A program made the translations under genes and the position numbers. Below the pieces are notes generated by a model. That model did no database searches. It was not told the origin of the DNA and worked only from the letters and a program-made list of their open reading frames with translations. From positions 1-64,000 of the forward strand of contig WSXX01000006.1 of the NCBI GenBank assembly GCA_009773515.1: a stretch of DNA of 64,000 nucleotides. Reading direction: 5' to 3'. Numbering within the stretch: the first letter of the stretch is position 1; each line of letters starts with the position of its first letter. Shown here one piece after another: positions 26,091 through 34,004 of the stretch. The DNA comes from Bacteroidota bacterium (GTDB lineage: Bacteria > Bacteroidota > Bacteroidia > Bacteroidales > Lentimicrobiaceae).

Positions 26091-28109
26091 ATGAAAAGCA
26101 AAATCCCCGGAATAGTTAAAACCGATCCCTGGTTAACTCCTGTAATTGAAGATGTAAAAGAAAGATATCAGCGGTATACAGACAGGCTGGATAAAATTGA
26201 AACAAAATACGGATCAATAACCACATTCGCCGACGCTTATAAATATCTGGGTATCAATTATAGCAAGAAAGACAAAGGTTGGTACTACCGTGAATGGGCT
26301 CCTGCTGCGCATCAGCTGTTTCTGGCCGGAGACTTTAACAATTGGGACACCAGTTCACATCCCATGAAAAAGAATGTGGATGACGTTTGGGAAATCTTTC
26401 TGGACTATAATACTTACAAGGATAAATTTGTACATGGCAGTAAGATAAAAGTTTGGGTTGATGCCGCAAATGGCTTTATGTCAAGGATTCCCGCTTACAT
26501 AACACGTGTAGTGCAGGATGAAGATACTCATAATTTCTCAGGACAGCTATGGTTCAATGATTTTGACTGGCAAAAAGACAGTTTTAAGTTAAAAAAAGAT
26601 CAGAAGCTTTTTATATACGAATGTCATGTGGGTATGGCTCAGGAAACTGAAGGTCTGGGCACTTACACTGAGTTTGCTGAAAAAATTCTTCCCTGGGTTC
26701 ATAAAGCCGGTTACAACGCCATTCAATTGATGGCCATTCAGGAACATCCGTATTATGGATCATTTGGTTATCATGTATCTAATTTCTTCGCTCCTTCTTC
26801 AAAATTCGGCACACCAGAAGACTTAAAAAACCTTATCCGCTCTGCGCATGATATGGGCATTGCTGTGATTATGGATATTGTTCATTCTCACACCGTTAAA
26901 AACATCAACGAAGGCTTGAATATGTTTGATGGCAGCGATAGTCAGTACTTCCATGCCGGATCTCGTGGTATTCATCCTCAGTGGGATTCGCTACTGTTTG
27001 ATTATGGACGAACCGAAGTTCTTCAGTTTCTGCTTTCCAATGTTAATTACTGGCTAAAGGAGTTTCATTTTGATGGATTCAGGTTTGATGGCGTTGGTTC
27101 TATGATGTATTTTCATCACGGAAATGAAACAATTGACACACCCGAAAAGTATTTCCGCGAAGGTGTTGAATGGGACGCAATCACATATCTACAATTGGCA
27201 AATATGCTTGTGCATAAAATTGCACCCGGATCAATTACCATAGCTGAAGATGTGACTGGTATGCCAGGATTAACAGCACCCCTATCTGATGGCGGCGTCT
27301 CTTTTGATTTCAGACTGGGAATGGGTATTCCGGATTACTGGATCAAGTTGTTAAAAGAATACAAAGACGAAGACTGGAACATTCACGAAATGTGGAATGT
27401 AATGACCAACAGACTACCTGGCGTAAAAACTATTGCATACGCTGAATCTCACGATCAGGCGCTGGTTGGCGATAAAACAATTGCTTTCTGGCTTATGGAT
27501 AAAGAAATGTACTTCCATATGCATGTAAACGATCCTCATCTGGTTGTTGACAGAGGCATTGCTCTTCATAAAATGATCCGGCTTTTCACCATTTCTCTTG
27601 GAGGCGTTGCTTACCTGAATTTTATGGGAAATGAGTTCGGTCATCCTGAGTGGATCGATTTTCCGCGTGAAGGCAACAACTGGAGCTACAAATATGCCCG
27701 CCGACAATGGTCGCTCGCTTACAACCCTGAGCTGAAATACAAATTTCTGGCAGAATTTGACAAGCAAATGATCATGCTCATCAGAAATAACTTCGTTTTT
27801 GATGAAGAATACGGAAATCAGCTGCAAATGGATGAAAATAATAAAACCATTGTCTTTCAGCGTGGTAAACTTGTTTTTGTATTCAATTTCCATCCTTCAA
27901 ACAGTATTGCTGATTATGCTTTTCCGGTTAATCATGAAGGTGAATATCAGGTTGTTCTGAGTTCAGACTCTAAGGATACAGGCGGTCATGGTCGCATAAA
28001 CACTGAAATATTATATCCTTCAGGGCTAAATGCAGATTCAGGAAGACATGAACTCAGAATATATAATACGAACAGAACTGCAGTTGTTCTGAAGCTAAAG
28101 GACTCTTAA
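26091..28109 (+). CDS. 1,4-alpha-glucan branching enzyme (GH13, eukaryote-like)
   Basis: A 672-residue branching enzyme of the GH13_8 type, which forms alpha-1,6 branches in glycogen. It has an N-terminal CBM48 domain (WAPAAHQLFLAGDFNNWD, about residues 68-90) and a catalytic barrel with nucleophile Asp333 (GFRFDGVGSM), acid/base Glu386 (TIAEDVTGMPG) and the transition-state Asp455 (AESHDQALVG). The C-terminal domain starts near 560. Sequence style and length are closer to eukaryotic GBE1 than to E. coli GlgB, as is common in Bacteroidota. No other glycogen gene is adjacent. Confidence 0.94.
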   Translation: MKSKIPGIVKTDPWLTPVIEDVKERYQRYTDRLDKIETKYGSITTFADAYKYLGINYSKKDKGWYYREWAPAAHQLFLAGDFNNWDTSSHPMKKNVDDVWEIFLDYNTYKDKFVHGSKIKVWVDAANGFMSRIPAYITRVVQDEDTHNFSGQLWFNDFDWQKDSFKLKKDQKLFIYECHVGMAQETEGLGTYTEFAEKILPWVHKAGYNAIQLMAIQEHPYYGSFGYHVSNFFAPSSKFGTPEDLKNLIRSAHDMGIAVIMDIVHSHTVKNINEGLNMFDGSDSQYFHAGSRGIHPQWDSLLFDYGRTEVLQFLLSNVNYWLKEFHFDGFRFDGVGSMMYFHHGNETIDTPEKYFREGVEWDAITYLQLANMLVHKIAPGSITIAEDVTGMPGLTAPLSDGGVSFDFRLGMGIPDYWIKLLKEYKDEDWNIHEMWNVMTNRLPGVKTIAYAESHDQALVGDKTIAFWLMDKEMYFHMHVNDPHLVVDRGIALHKMIRLFTISLGGVAYLNFMGNEFGHPEWIDFPREGNNWSYKYARRQWSLAYNPELKYKFLAEFDKQMIMLIRNNFVFDEEYGNQLQMDENNKTIVFQRGKLVFVFNFHPSNSIADYAFPVNHEGEYQVVLSSDSKDTGGHGRINTEILYPSGLNADSGRHELRIYNTNRTAVVLKLKDS

Positions 28110-28232
28110 AAACAGTGATTTTCTGTCTGGCAGCGTCAAATTGATTTTTTTAAAGAAATTTAACAAACGGTTTGCTTATTTTTTTGTTTAAGAGTCGTAT
28201 TATTGTAAACTTTTTCTTAACCACATAATTTT

Positions 28233-28535
28233 ATGGACAAAAAGCGCCTGGTTGTCAGTTATAGCAATGTTACTCCTGAAGTACTGGAGGCCATCAGGAA
28301 AAAATATCCTTTGGGTTATTCGAATCATGTTATCAAAGTCAAGACCAAAGGAGATGACTTCTTTTATGCAATTACTGTCGATACCGAAGATGCAAGTTAC
28401 CTTATTAAGGTTCCTGTTAAAATTGACACAAAAGCCAACCTTAATGACGATGATCCGCTGGAAGATATCAATGACGAAAAAGAATCGGATGATTCATATT
28501 CAGATTCTGAGCCTTCAACCGAATCTGAAGATTAA
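28233..28535 (+). CDS. conserved small acidic protein of unknown function
   Basis: A 100-residue protein with a folded N-terminal half (KKRLVVSYSNVTPEVLEAIRKKYPLGYSNHVI, then FFYAITVDTEDASYLIKVPVKI) and a strongly acidic, Ser-rich tail from about residue 68. I recall similar short proteins in many Bacteroidota genomes but no function. The tail suggests binding to a basic partner or DNA mimicry, which is speculation. It has its own terminator at 28549-28570. Confidence 0.75.
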   Translation: MDKKRLVVSYSNVTPEVLEAIRKKYPLGYSNHVIKVKTKGDDFFYAITVDTEDASYLIKVPVKIDTKANLNDDDPLEDINDEKESDDSYSDSEPSTESED

Positions 28536-28548
28536 CATTTAATTATCG

Positions 28549-28570
28549 GGCAGCTTTGCTGCCTTTTTTT
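28549..28570 (+). terminator. intrinsic terminator after the small acidic protein gene
   Basis: GGCAGC (28549-28554) pairs with GCTGCC (28558-28563) with a three-base loop, followed by seven T. It lies inside the upstream extension of the next reading frame, which argues that the next gene starts at 28589. Confidence 0.85.
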
Positions 28571-28588
28571 ATACTAAAACTATTTTCT

Positions 28589-29065
28589 ATGGAAAACGCT
28601 CATGTTGAAAGTATTACTTCAGAAACCAGAGAAATCCGTCTTAACGAACCGGCTTTTGCTTCGTTGAATGAAATGCGTAAATGGACACTATTTTTTGCAA
28701 TACTGGGTATTGTAGGAGTGGCATTTATGGTAATAATCGGAATTGTAGTAATGGTTGTCCTTCCTGCATTTAATCAGGGGATGGATGCCCCCTACCCCAC
28801 TGCTTTGCTGGGAACTGTTTATCTGATTTTAGGTGCCATATACGTTCTCCCTATTCTTTATCTGATGCAATTCAGCAGCAGAATAAAGAAGGCGCTTAAT
28901 TTCAGAGATGAAAATATACTGAGTGATGCATTTAATGCATTAAAACTTCATTTTCGGACAGTTGGAATTATTACAATTGTAATTATTTCATTATACTTAG
29001 TTTTATTTTTGGGGTTACTGGTTTTTGGTGCAGGATTGATGAGCTTATCTGGTTTGGCAGTTTAA
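28589..29065 (+). CDS. DUF5362-like membrane protein
   Basis: A 158-residue protein with a soluble N-terminal 30 residues and about four hydrophobic helices (about 35-60, 75-95, 125-145 and the C-terminal stretch). The layout resembles DUF5362, a small Bacteroidota family of unknown function. The ATG at 28589 was chosen because the frame's earlier ATG at 28556 lies within a terminator hairpin. Its stop codon interlocks with that of the convergent gene at 29062 (shared TTAA). Confidence 0.65.
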   Translation: MENAHVESITSETREIRLNEPAFASLNEMRKWTLFFAILGIVGVAFMVIIGIVVMVVLPAFNQGMDAPYPTALLGTVYLILGAIYVLPILYLMQFSSRIKKALNFRDENILSDAFNALKLHFRTVGIITIVIISLYLVLFLGLLVFGAGLMSLSGLAV

Positions 29066-29592
29066 GCCTGTAATCTCTTCAAAACTTTTCTGGCAATACT
29101 TTTGAACCCGGGAGTAGCTTCATTGAGTTGAATTTCGATGATGTCGCGCAATTCAGATTTAAATTCCGGATAAATCTGAGTTACTCTTTCTAGAATTACA
29201 ACGCAATACATTTTCACAGCAACTGACTCAACAGGCGATTGAAGCCACCTGAAAGAAATATCAACAAGTATTCCCAGATTATCTTCCGGAAGTTTGCTTC
29301 TGGAGAGCATTCTCATTGAATGCCGTTTTAATCCATCGGTTTTAAAATCAGGAAGATGAAAGGATAGTTCTTCTATTTTATTATCAAGGTATTCCGGGTG
29401 ATTTTCTGTAAAACAATCCACCACCCAGGCTGATCTCCGGCTTACCGGATCCTGGTTTCGCATCATAATCTTCCAGAATTTGCTAAAGAGTTCTGATTTG
29501 ACACTCAGCACTTCGATGAGAAAATCTGTATTTGCTCTTGATTGCTCTCTCAGCAGCAATTCTTCAATATCAGTTTCAACAGGATTCACCAT
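29062..29592 (-). CDS. HEAT-like helical protein of unknown function
   Basis: A 176-residue, all-helical soluble protein with repeats that resemble HEAT/ARM pairs (SRRSAWVVDCFTENHPEYLD, KRHSMRMLSRSKLPEDNLGI, ESVAVKMYCVVILERVTQIYPEF). Similar short repeat proteins occur in Bacteroidota; function unknown. The ATG at 29592 was preferred over 29640 because the extra 16 residues form an isolated hydrophobic stretch not matched by the rest. It converges with the membrane-protein gene, overlapping at the stops. Confidence 0.65.
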   Translation of the reverse strand: MVNPVETDIEELLLREQSRANTDFLIEVLSVKSELFSKFWKIMMRNQDPVSRRSAWVVDCFTENHPEYLDNKIEELSFHLPDFKTDGLKRHSMRMLSRSKLPEDNLGILVDISFRWLQSPVESVAVKMYCVVILERVTQIYPEFKSELRDIIEIQLNEATPGFKSIARKVLKRLQA

Positions 29593-29717
29593 AAAAATAT
29601 CCAGGAGTATTACAACAAAAAGCCAACAAGGTATTATCAAAAAACATCAAAAATACATTGATAACCAATGATCGATTTCAGGCACAAAAATATGGATTAA
29701 AGGAAGAATTGCCAAAA

Positions 29718-30036
29718 ACAGAAAAGGGAACAACTCTTGTCGAGTAGCTCCCTTTTCGCCTTATTACTAGCCTTAGCTTGTAACAGACACCAGGTTACTG
29801 TTTCGGTGCGTTGTAATCATGAACCCCTTAGGATTAATTTTTACTTACCGCTTTCAGTGCTCATCTACTTTCGTATCAGCTTTCTGATGGGACCTCGGTA
29901 CTTGTACTCTGCTTAGTTAAAATCATTCCTTGCGGTTTGCTTTCAATTTGGCTGAGCCTTTCAACTTTTACACTGGTTTCCTTGCGGACCTTCTGCTAAG
30001 TCTCCCGGAGTTTCTCACCGTATCGCTGGCCTGGTG
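29718..30036 (-). ncRNA. unidentified structured RNA gene, about 315 nt
   Basis: This gap has no reading frame of note on either strand. On the minus strand it has a near-consensus promoter (30070-30040) and ends in a terminator hairpin (29756-29722) with T-rich sequence. Inside are two exact copies of CCGCAAGGAA (29987-29978 and 29935-29926), each closing a GCAA tetraloop with CC/GG, five GAAAG segments, and hairpins such as AUCAG-AAAG-CUGAU. The 5' end CACCAGG (30036-30030) is complementary to CCUGGUG (29794-29788), which sits in the loop of a GUAAC/GUUAC hairpin. CUUAGC (30000-29995) is complementary to GCUAAG (29777-29772). Together these pairings form a pseudoknot. I see no RNase P, tmRNA, SRP or intron signature. 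Existence is likely; identity is unknown. Confidence 0.75.
29722..29756 (-). terminator. intrinsic terminator of the structured RNA
   Basis: AAAAGGGA (29722-29729) and TCCCTTTT (29749-29756) pair, with an inner ACTC/GAGT stem. On the minus strand T-rich sequence follows (A5 at 29714-29718 on the plus strand). Confidence 0.75.
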
Positions 30037-30039
30037 ATA

Positions 30040-30070
30040 CAAAGATAATACAATCAGCTACTTTTGTCAA
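30040..30070 (-). promoter_or_regulatory. promoter of the structured RNA
   Basis: On the minus strand TTG (30070-30068), a 20-base spacer and TATCTTTG (30047-30040) match the Bacteroidota promoter almost perfectly. Transcription should begin near 30035, just before the CACCAGG arm. Confidence 0.85.
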
Positions 30071-30176
30071 GGGTTTTTGAGCTTTTTAAATCAACCATGT
30101 TTCCACAAAAGTTATTAACAATTGTTAATAAAATTTCAGCAACTAAAAAAAGCTTAATACTCTGTATATATGCATG

Positions 30177-32381
30177 TTACAAAGACGTACTCAATCTGCT
30201 GGCTTTAATCACTCCTTTGATCGACAGCAACTTCTTTATCAGGAAATCAAGATGCTTTTTATCTCGGATGCTGACTTTAACAATTCCGTCAAATTTTCCG
30301 GATTTACTATCAAGGGAAATACTTCTGACATCCATTTTCAACTCAGAGGAGATCATGGTGGTGATTGTATTGAGAATTCCCAACTGATCAAAACCGCTGA
30401 TTTTTACGGTTGCAATAAAGAAAGAACCTTCTACAGGGGTCGACCATTGGGCATCCATAGAACGATAAGGATATCGGCTCCTCATTCTTGATGCATTCGG
30501 ACAACTCAGCCGATGTATTTTGATGCCATCGCTAACTGTAATAAATCCAAATATTTCATCTCCCATAACAGGATTGCAACACCTTGCCAGTTTGTATCCT
30601 TCTATTTCAGAACTCTCATTAACAACAATAATATTTTCCGATGTTTTATTAGAGACATTTCCCTGCGAGATTTTTACGCTTTTCGGGGTTTCCTGTTTTA
30701 CTTCACTTTCTTTAGGAACAGCTGTTACAATTTCTTTAATTTGTTTAGCCTCAATGCGATTGTCGGCCAAACGTTGAAACAGGTCAAGAGGTCCTGAAAG
30801 CTTAAAATGAGTAACAAGTTTATTTATGGCTTCATCCTGTGTTACATTCTTAATCTGAGAAAGTTTTCTTTTGAAAATTTCTTTTCCTTCTTCAGCTTGC
30901 TGAAATTCAGCTTCTTTCAGGTACCGCCTTATTTTATTTTTTGCCCTTGTAGAAATTACCCAACCCAGCCAGTCAATATTTGGATTCTGGTTTTTAGATG
31001 TAATTATTTCAACCATATCCCCGCTTTTCAAGGTATGCCTGATGGGAACAATTTTTCCATTGACTTTTGCACCGGAGCATTTAGAGCCAATATTGGTGTG
31101 AACCTCAAATGCAAAATCCAGTACTGTACTTCCGGTCTTCAGATTTTTAAGATCGCCTTCGGGTGTAAAAACATAAATCATGGTTCCTGAGGTAGCTGCT
31201 TTGTCTTCGTTGACAAGCATCTCATCAGAGCTTTGCGGATTTTCAAGAATCCTGCGAATATTATTAAGCCATTCACTGTTCTCTACTCCGCCCTTCTGTC
31301 CTTTATACCTCCAATGTGCAGCATTTCCCAGTTCAGCCTCTTCGTCCATTCGCTGTGATCGGATTTGCACCTCAACCCACCTTTGAGTTGGCCCCAAAAC
31401 AGTTACATGAAGTGATTCATAACCATTTGGCCTCGGTACAGTAATCCAGTCTCTCAGCCTGCTTGGCTCTGGTTTATATAGGTTTGCTACAACTGAATAT
31501 GCCTTCCAGCAATCGGCTTTCTCTGTTTTTTGATCACTTTCAAGAATAATCCTGATGGCAAAAAGGTCATAAACTTCCTCAAAATCTATTTCCTGTTTTT
31601 TTATTTTCGAATAAACAGAAGAAACAGATTTTATTCTGTTTTTGATTGTAAATTTTAAATTTAATCGGGAGAGTTCATTTTTCAGGGGATCGATAAACTG
31701 ATTTATAAAATCTCTGTTCTGCGATTCAGCTTCCCTTAATTTGCCGGCGATGTCGGTATAAATTTCTGGTTTTGAAAAGTTAAGTGATAGCTCTTCCAGT
31801 TCTGAATGAATCTTGTAAAGCCCCAATCTGTGCGCAAGCGGGGCGTACAAATTGGTCGTTTCAGTTGATATAGCTTTTTGCTCCTGAGGATCAAGAGTCT
31901 GAATGCTTCGCATATATTGCAACCTGTCGGCAAGTTTTATCAGCACAACCCTTACATCCTGAGATAAGGAAAGAATAAGGCTGACAAAATTTTCAGAATT
32001 CTGAGGCAATTTCTCAGTGCGCAGATTGCTGATTTTATGGAGGTTTTCGATGATTGTATTGCAGTCCTTCAATTTTTCGTTTCCAAGCAAATCCTTCACA
32101 ACAGGAGATTCGCGGGAAACATTTGCCAAGAGGGCTGAAACCACAGAAGTAAGCCCCATACCCATATTCTTCGAAATAATGCAGGCAACATCAACCGCAT
32201 GAGAAAACCAGGACTCTTTATTGATGTAGCGTTGATGTCCGTATTCATTCAATGAAATAACAAACGCCTTTTTCAAAAACGCTCTGTCATCTCCGGTAAG
32301 ATTGTTCCCGGCAGTGTTCAAAAGTTTTTTGTACTTCGATAAAACTAGTTGTTTATCGGTTGGGGTTATCAGCGGTTCCAT
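30177..32381 (-). CDS. RelA/SpoT homologue with degenerate hydrolase domain
   Basis: A 734-residue Rel protein that makes (p)ppGpp. Order: HD-hydrolase domain (about 20-190), synthetase (about 230-360; NRIKSVSSVYSKI, YDLFAIRI, LRDWITVPRPNGYESLH, VEVQIRSQRMDEEAE), TGS (about 395-460; YVFTPEGDLKNL, DFAFEVHTNIG), a Cys/His region (ARCCNPVMGDEI) and ACT (about 655-734). In the hydrolase domain His61 is kept, but the expected HD pair is Ala86-Asn87, and the usual HN after LADRL is Gln155-Tyr156. Hydrolase activity is therefore probably lost, making it a RelA-like synthetase. Another protein should degrade the alarmone. Confidence 0.93.
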   Translation of the reverse strand: MEPLITPTDKQLVLSKYKKLLNTAGNNLTGDDRAFLKKAFVISLNEYGHQRYINKESWFSHAVDVACIISKNMGMGLTSVVSALLANVSRESPVVKDLLGNEKLKDCNTIIENLHKISNLRTEKLPQNSENFVSLILSLSQDVRVVLIKLADRLQYMRSIQTLDPQEQKAISTETTNLYAPLAHRLGLYKIHSELEELSLNFSKPEIYTDIAGKLREAESQNRDFINQFIDPLKNELSRLNLKFTIKNRIKSVSSVYSKIKKQEIDFEEVYDLFAIRIILESDQKTEKADCWKAYSVVANLYKPEPSRLRDWITVPRPNGYESLHVTVLGPTQRWVEVQIRSQRMDEEAELGNAAHWRYKGQKGGVENSEWLNNIRRILENPQSSDEMLVNEDKAATSGTMIYVFTPEGDLKNLKTGSTVLDFAFEVHTNIGSKCSGAKVNGKIVPIRHTLKSGDMVEIITSKNQNPNIDWLGWVISTRAKNKIRRYLKEAEFQQAEEGKEIFKRKLSQIKNVTQDEAINKLVTHFKLSGPLDLFQRLADNRIEAKQIKEIVTAVPKESEVKQETPKSVKISQGNVSNKTSENIIVVNESSEIEGYKLARCCNPVMGDEIFGFITVSDGIKIHRLSCPNASRMRSRYPYRSMDAQWSTPVEGSFFIATVKISGFDQLGILNTITTMISSELKMDVRSISLDSKSGKFDGIVKVSIRDKKHLDFLIKKLLSIKGVIKASRLSTSL

Positions 32382-32414
32382 TTTTAAAGTAAGCTATTAA
32401 CATGTTGCTGTCCA

Positions 32415-32446
32415 CAAATTTAAAACGCCCTGTTAATTAATATCAA
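32415..32446 (-). promoter_or_regulatory. rel promoter overlapping the floA terminator
   Basis: On the minus strand TTG (32446-32444), 21 bases, then TAAATTTG (32422-32415). The spacer is largely the floA terminator hairpin. Predicted start is near 32408, giving a leader of about 27 bases. Confidence 0.5.
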
Positions 32447-32456
32447 CAGGGCGTTT
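32423..32456 (-). terminator. intrinsic terminator after floA
   Basis: AAACGCCCTGTT (32423-32434) and AACAGGGCGTTT (32445-32456) form a 12-bp stem followed on the minus strand by TTTAAATTT. Confidence 0.8.
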
Positions 32457-32474
32457 AATCAGATAATCAGCAGA

Positions 32475-33482
32475 TTATTTTAACGGATTATCAAGATCTT
32501 TTGGCCCTTGTTTGGTTTTACCAGGCTCTGCAATTGACTCCCTCATTCGGGTATCTGCCTGGATATTCTGAAACTTATAATAGTCCATTAATCCAAGGTT
32601 TCCTGAGCGGAATGAATCTGCAATTGCTTTAGGAATTTCAGCTTCAGCTTCTATAACTTTAGCTCTTGCTTCCTGAGCTTTCGCCTTCATTTCCTGTTCA
32701 TTGGCAACAGCCATTGCTCTTCTCTCTTCGGCTTTAGCCTGTGCAATATTTTTATCGGCATTAGCCTGATCCATCTGAAGGTAAGCTCCGATATTCTTTC
32801 CAACATCAATATCAGCGATATCAATAGAGAGAATTTCAAATGCTGTTCCGCTGTCAAGACCTTTTGCAAGAACTACTTTAGAGATTGAATCAGGATTTTC
32901 AAGTACAGATTTATGTGAATCTGCCGAACCGATTGAAGAAACGATACCTTCACCAACCCTGGCAAGAATAGTTTCTTCACCGGCACCTCCGACCAATTGT
33001 CTGATATTTGCTCTCACTGTTACTCTTGCTTTCGCGATAAGCTGAATACCATCTTTAGCAACAGCAGCAACAGGAGGCGTACTGATAACTTTAGGATTAA
33101 CTGACATCTGTACGGCTTCAAAAACATCTCTACCGGCAAGATCAATGGCTGTGGCTGCTTTAAAATTCAAAGGAATATTGGCTTTGTCCGCAGAAATCAG
33201 CGCATTAACAACCAATTTTACTCTTCCGCCAGCCAGATAATGGGCTTCAAGTTCATCGCGGGTAATGGTAAGACCAGCTTTTGTCGCATTAATCATTGCT
33301 GTAACAATAACTGAGGGTGGAACTTTTCTCCAACGCATAAATACAAGTTGGATAAGTGAAATCCGGACACCAGAGAGGAGAGCCGAGAACCAGAGACCAA
33401 CCGGAATAAAATACAGTATTATCCAGAGTCCGAACAATGACGCGATGCCAATGGCAACAATTGCAACAAATTGTGATTCCAT
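32475..33482 (-). CDS. floA: flotillin-like protein FloA
   Basis: A 335-residue membrane scaffold of the bacterial flotillin (UPF0365) family. It has an N-terminal membrane hairpin (about 5-50), the SPFH-like core ([66 protein letters not shown]) and a coiled-coil region rich in Ala and Glu (about 235-300). FloA organises membrane microdomains. It lies three bases after nfeD, a standard pairing in which the NfeD OB domain is thought to act with the SPFH protein. Confidence 0.95.
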   Translation of the reverse strand: MESQFVAIVAIGIASLFGLWIILYFIPVGLWFSALLSGVRISLIQLVFMRWRKVPPSVIVTAMINATKAGLTITRDELEAHYLAGGRVKLVVNALISADKANIPLNFKAATAIDLAGRDVFEAVQMSVNPKVISTPPVAAVAKDGIQLIAKARVTVRANIRQLVGGAGEETILARVGEGIVSSIGSADSHKSVLENPDSISKVVLAKGLDSGTAFEILSIDIADIDVGKNIGAYLQMDQANADKNIAQAKAEERRAMAVANEQEMKAKAQEARAKVIEAEAEIPKAIADSFRSGNLGLMDYYKFQNIQADTRMRESIAEPGKTKQGPKDLDNPLK

Positions 33483-33485
33483 AGT

Positions 33486-33953
33486 TTAGTTTTTACGTTT
33501 TACAAATACTTTATTGTCAAGAAAATGTGTTACCAGAATATTGGTCTCCTGGTCAATAAATTCGCCATTGGTATGCACTTCAAAATACTCATCGTTAAAG
33601 ATAGCCTTACCGCTTGGAGCCAAACGGGATACTGAAACTCCTGAATCACCAACTTTAATATTGTTGGTATCAATTTCATTGACCCGTCCATCCACTTCAG
33701 TTTTCAACATGATTTTATTCCATGTTTTAGATTTTAGTGAAAGATAAATGGTGAGTATTGTAAAGAAAATAGTACCGAGTAGCACAAAATGCCCGATAGG
33801 AGTTCCAAAAGTGTGATAAGATTCCCAAACAGAGAAAGCTATCAATGCAAATCCGGCAACACCTACAACAGTTGTTCCGGGAATTACCATAACTTCAAGA
33901 AGAAGAAATAGCAAACCTGCTACGATTAGAATTATTATCAGGGTTAAAGACAT
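33486..33953 (-). CDS. NfeD-like membrane protein
   Basis: A 155-residue short NfeD with three to four membrane helices (about 3-75; the LLEVMVIPGTTVVGVAGF segment is typical) and a C-terminal OB-fold (VDGRVNEIDTNNIKVGDSGVSVSRLAPSGK). It lacks the long protease domain found in NfeD1b. The partner gene floA starts three bases downstream. A -7-like TAACTTTG (33987 to 33980) is a candidate promoter without a clear -33 element. Confidence 0.92.
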   Translation of the reverse strand: MSLTLIIILIVAGLLFLLLEVMVIPGTTVVGVAGFALIAFSVWESYHTFGTPIGHFVLLGTIFFTILTIYLSLKSKTWNKIMLKTEVDGRVNEIDTNNIKVGDSGVSVSRLAPSGKAIFNDEYFEVHTNGEFIDQETNILVTHFLDNKVFVKRKN

Positions 33954-34004
33954 ACCGTCAGAACTGTTTTAGCTTTTGACAAAGTTAAGAATGTTTATCA
34001 ATAT

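Noticed and set aside
27414-27893. 159-codon open frame antisense to the branching enzyme
   Set aside because: It lies wholly within a well-supported gene on the other strand and shows no recognisable domain.
29718-30036. Identification of the RNA as RNase P RNA
   Set aside because: Some stretches resemble RNase P segments in the same order, but the invariant GAGGAAAGUCC and ACAGAA blocks and their P4 pairing are missing. Kept as unidentified.
29718-30036. Identification of the RNA as tmRNA, SRP or 6S RNA
   Set aside because: No tRNA-like ends or tag frame, no SRP loop, and no single long rod with a central bubble.
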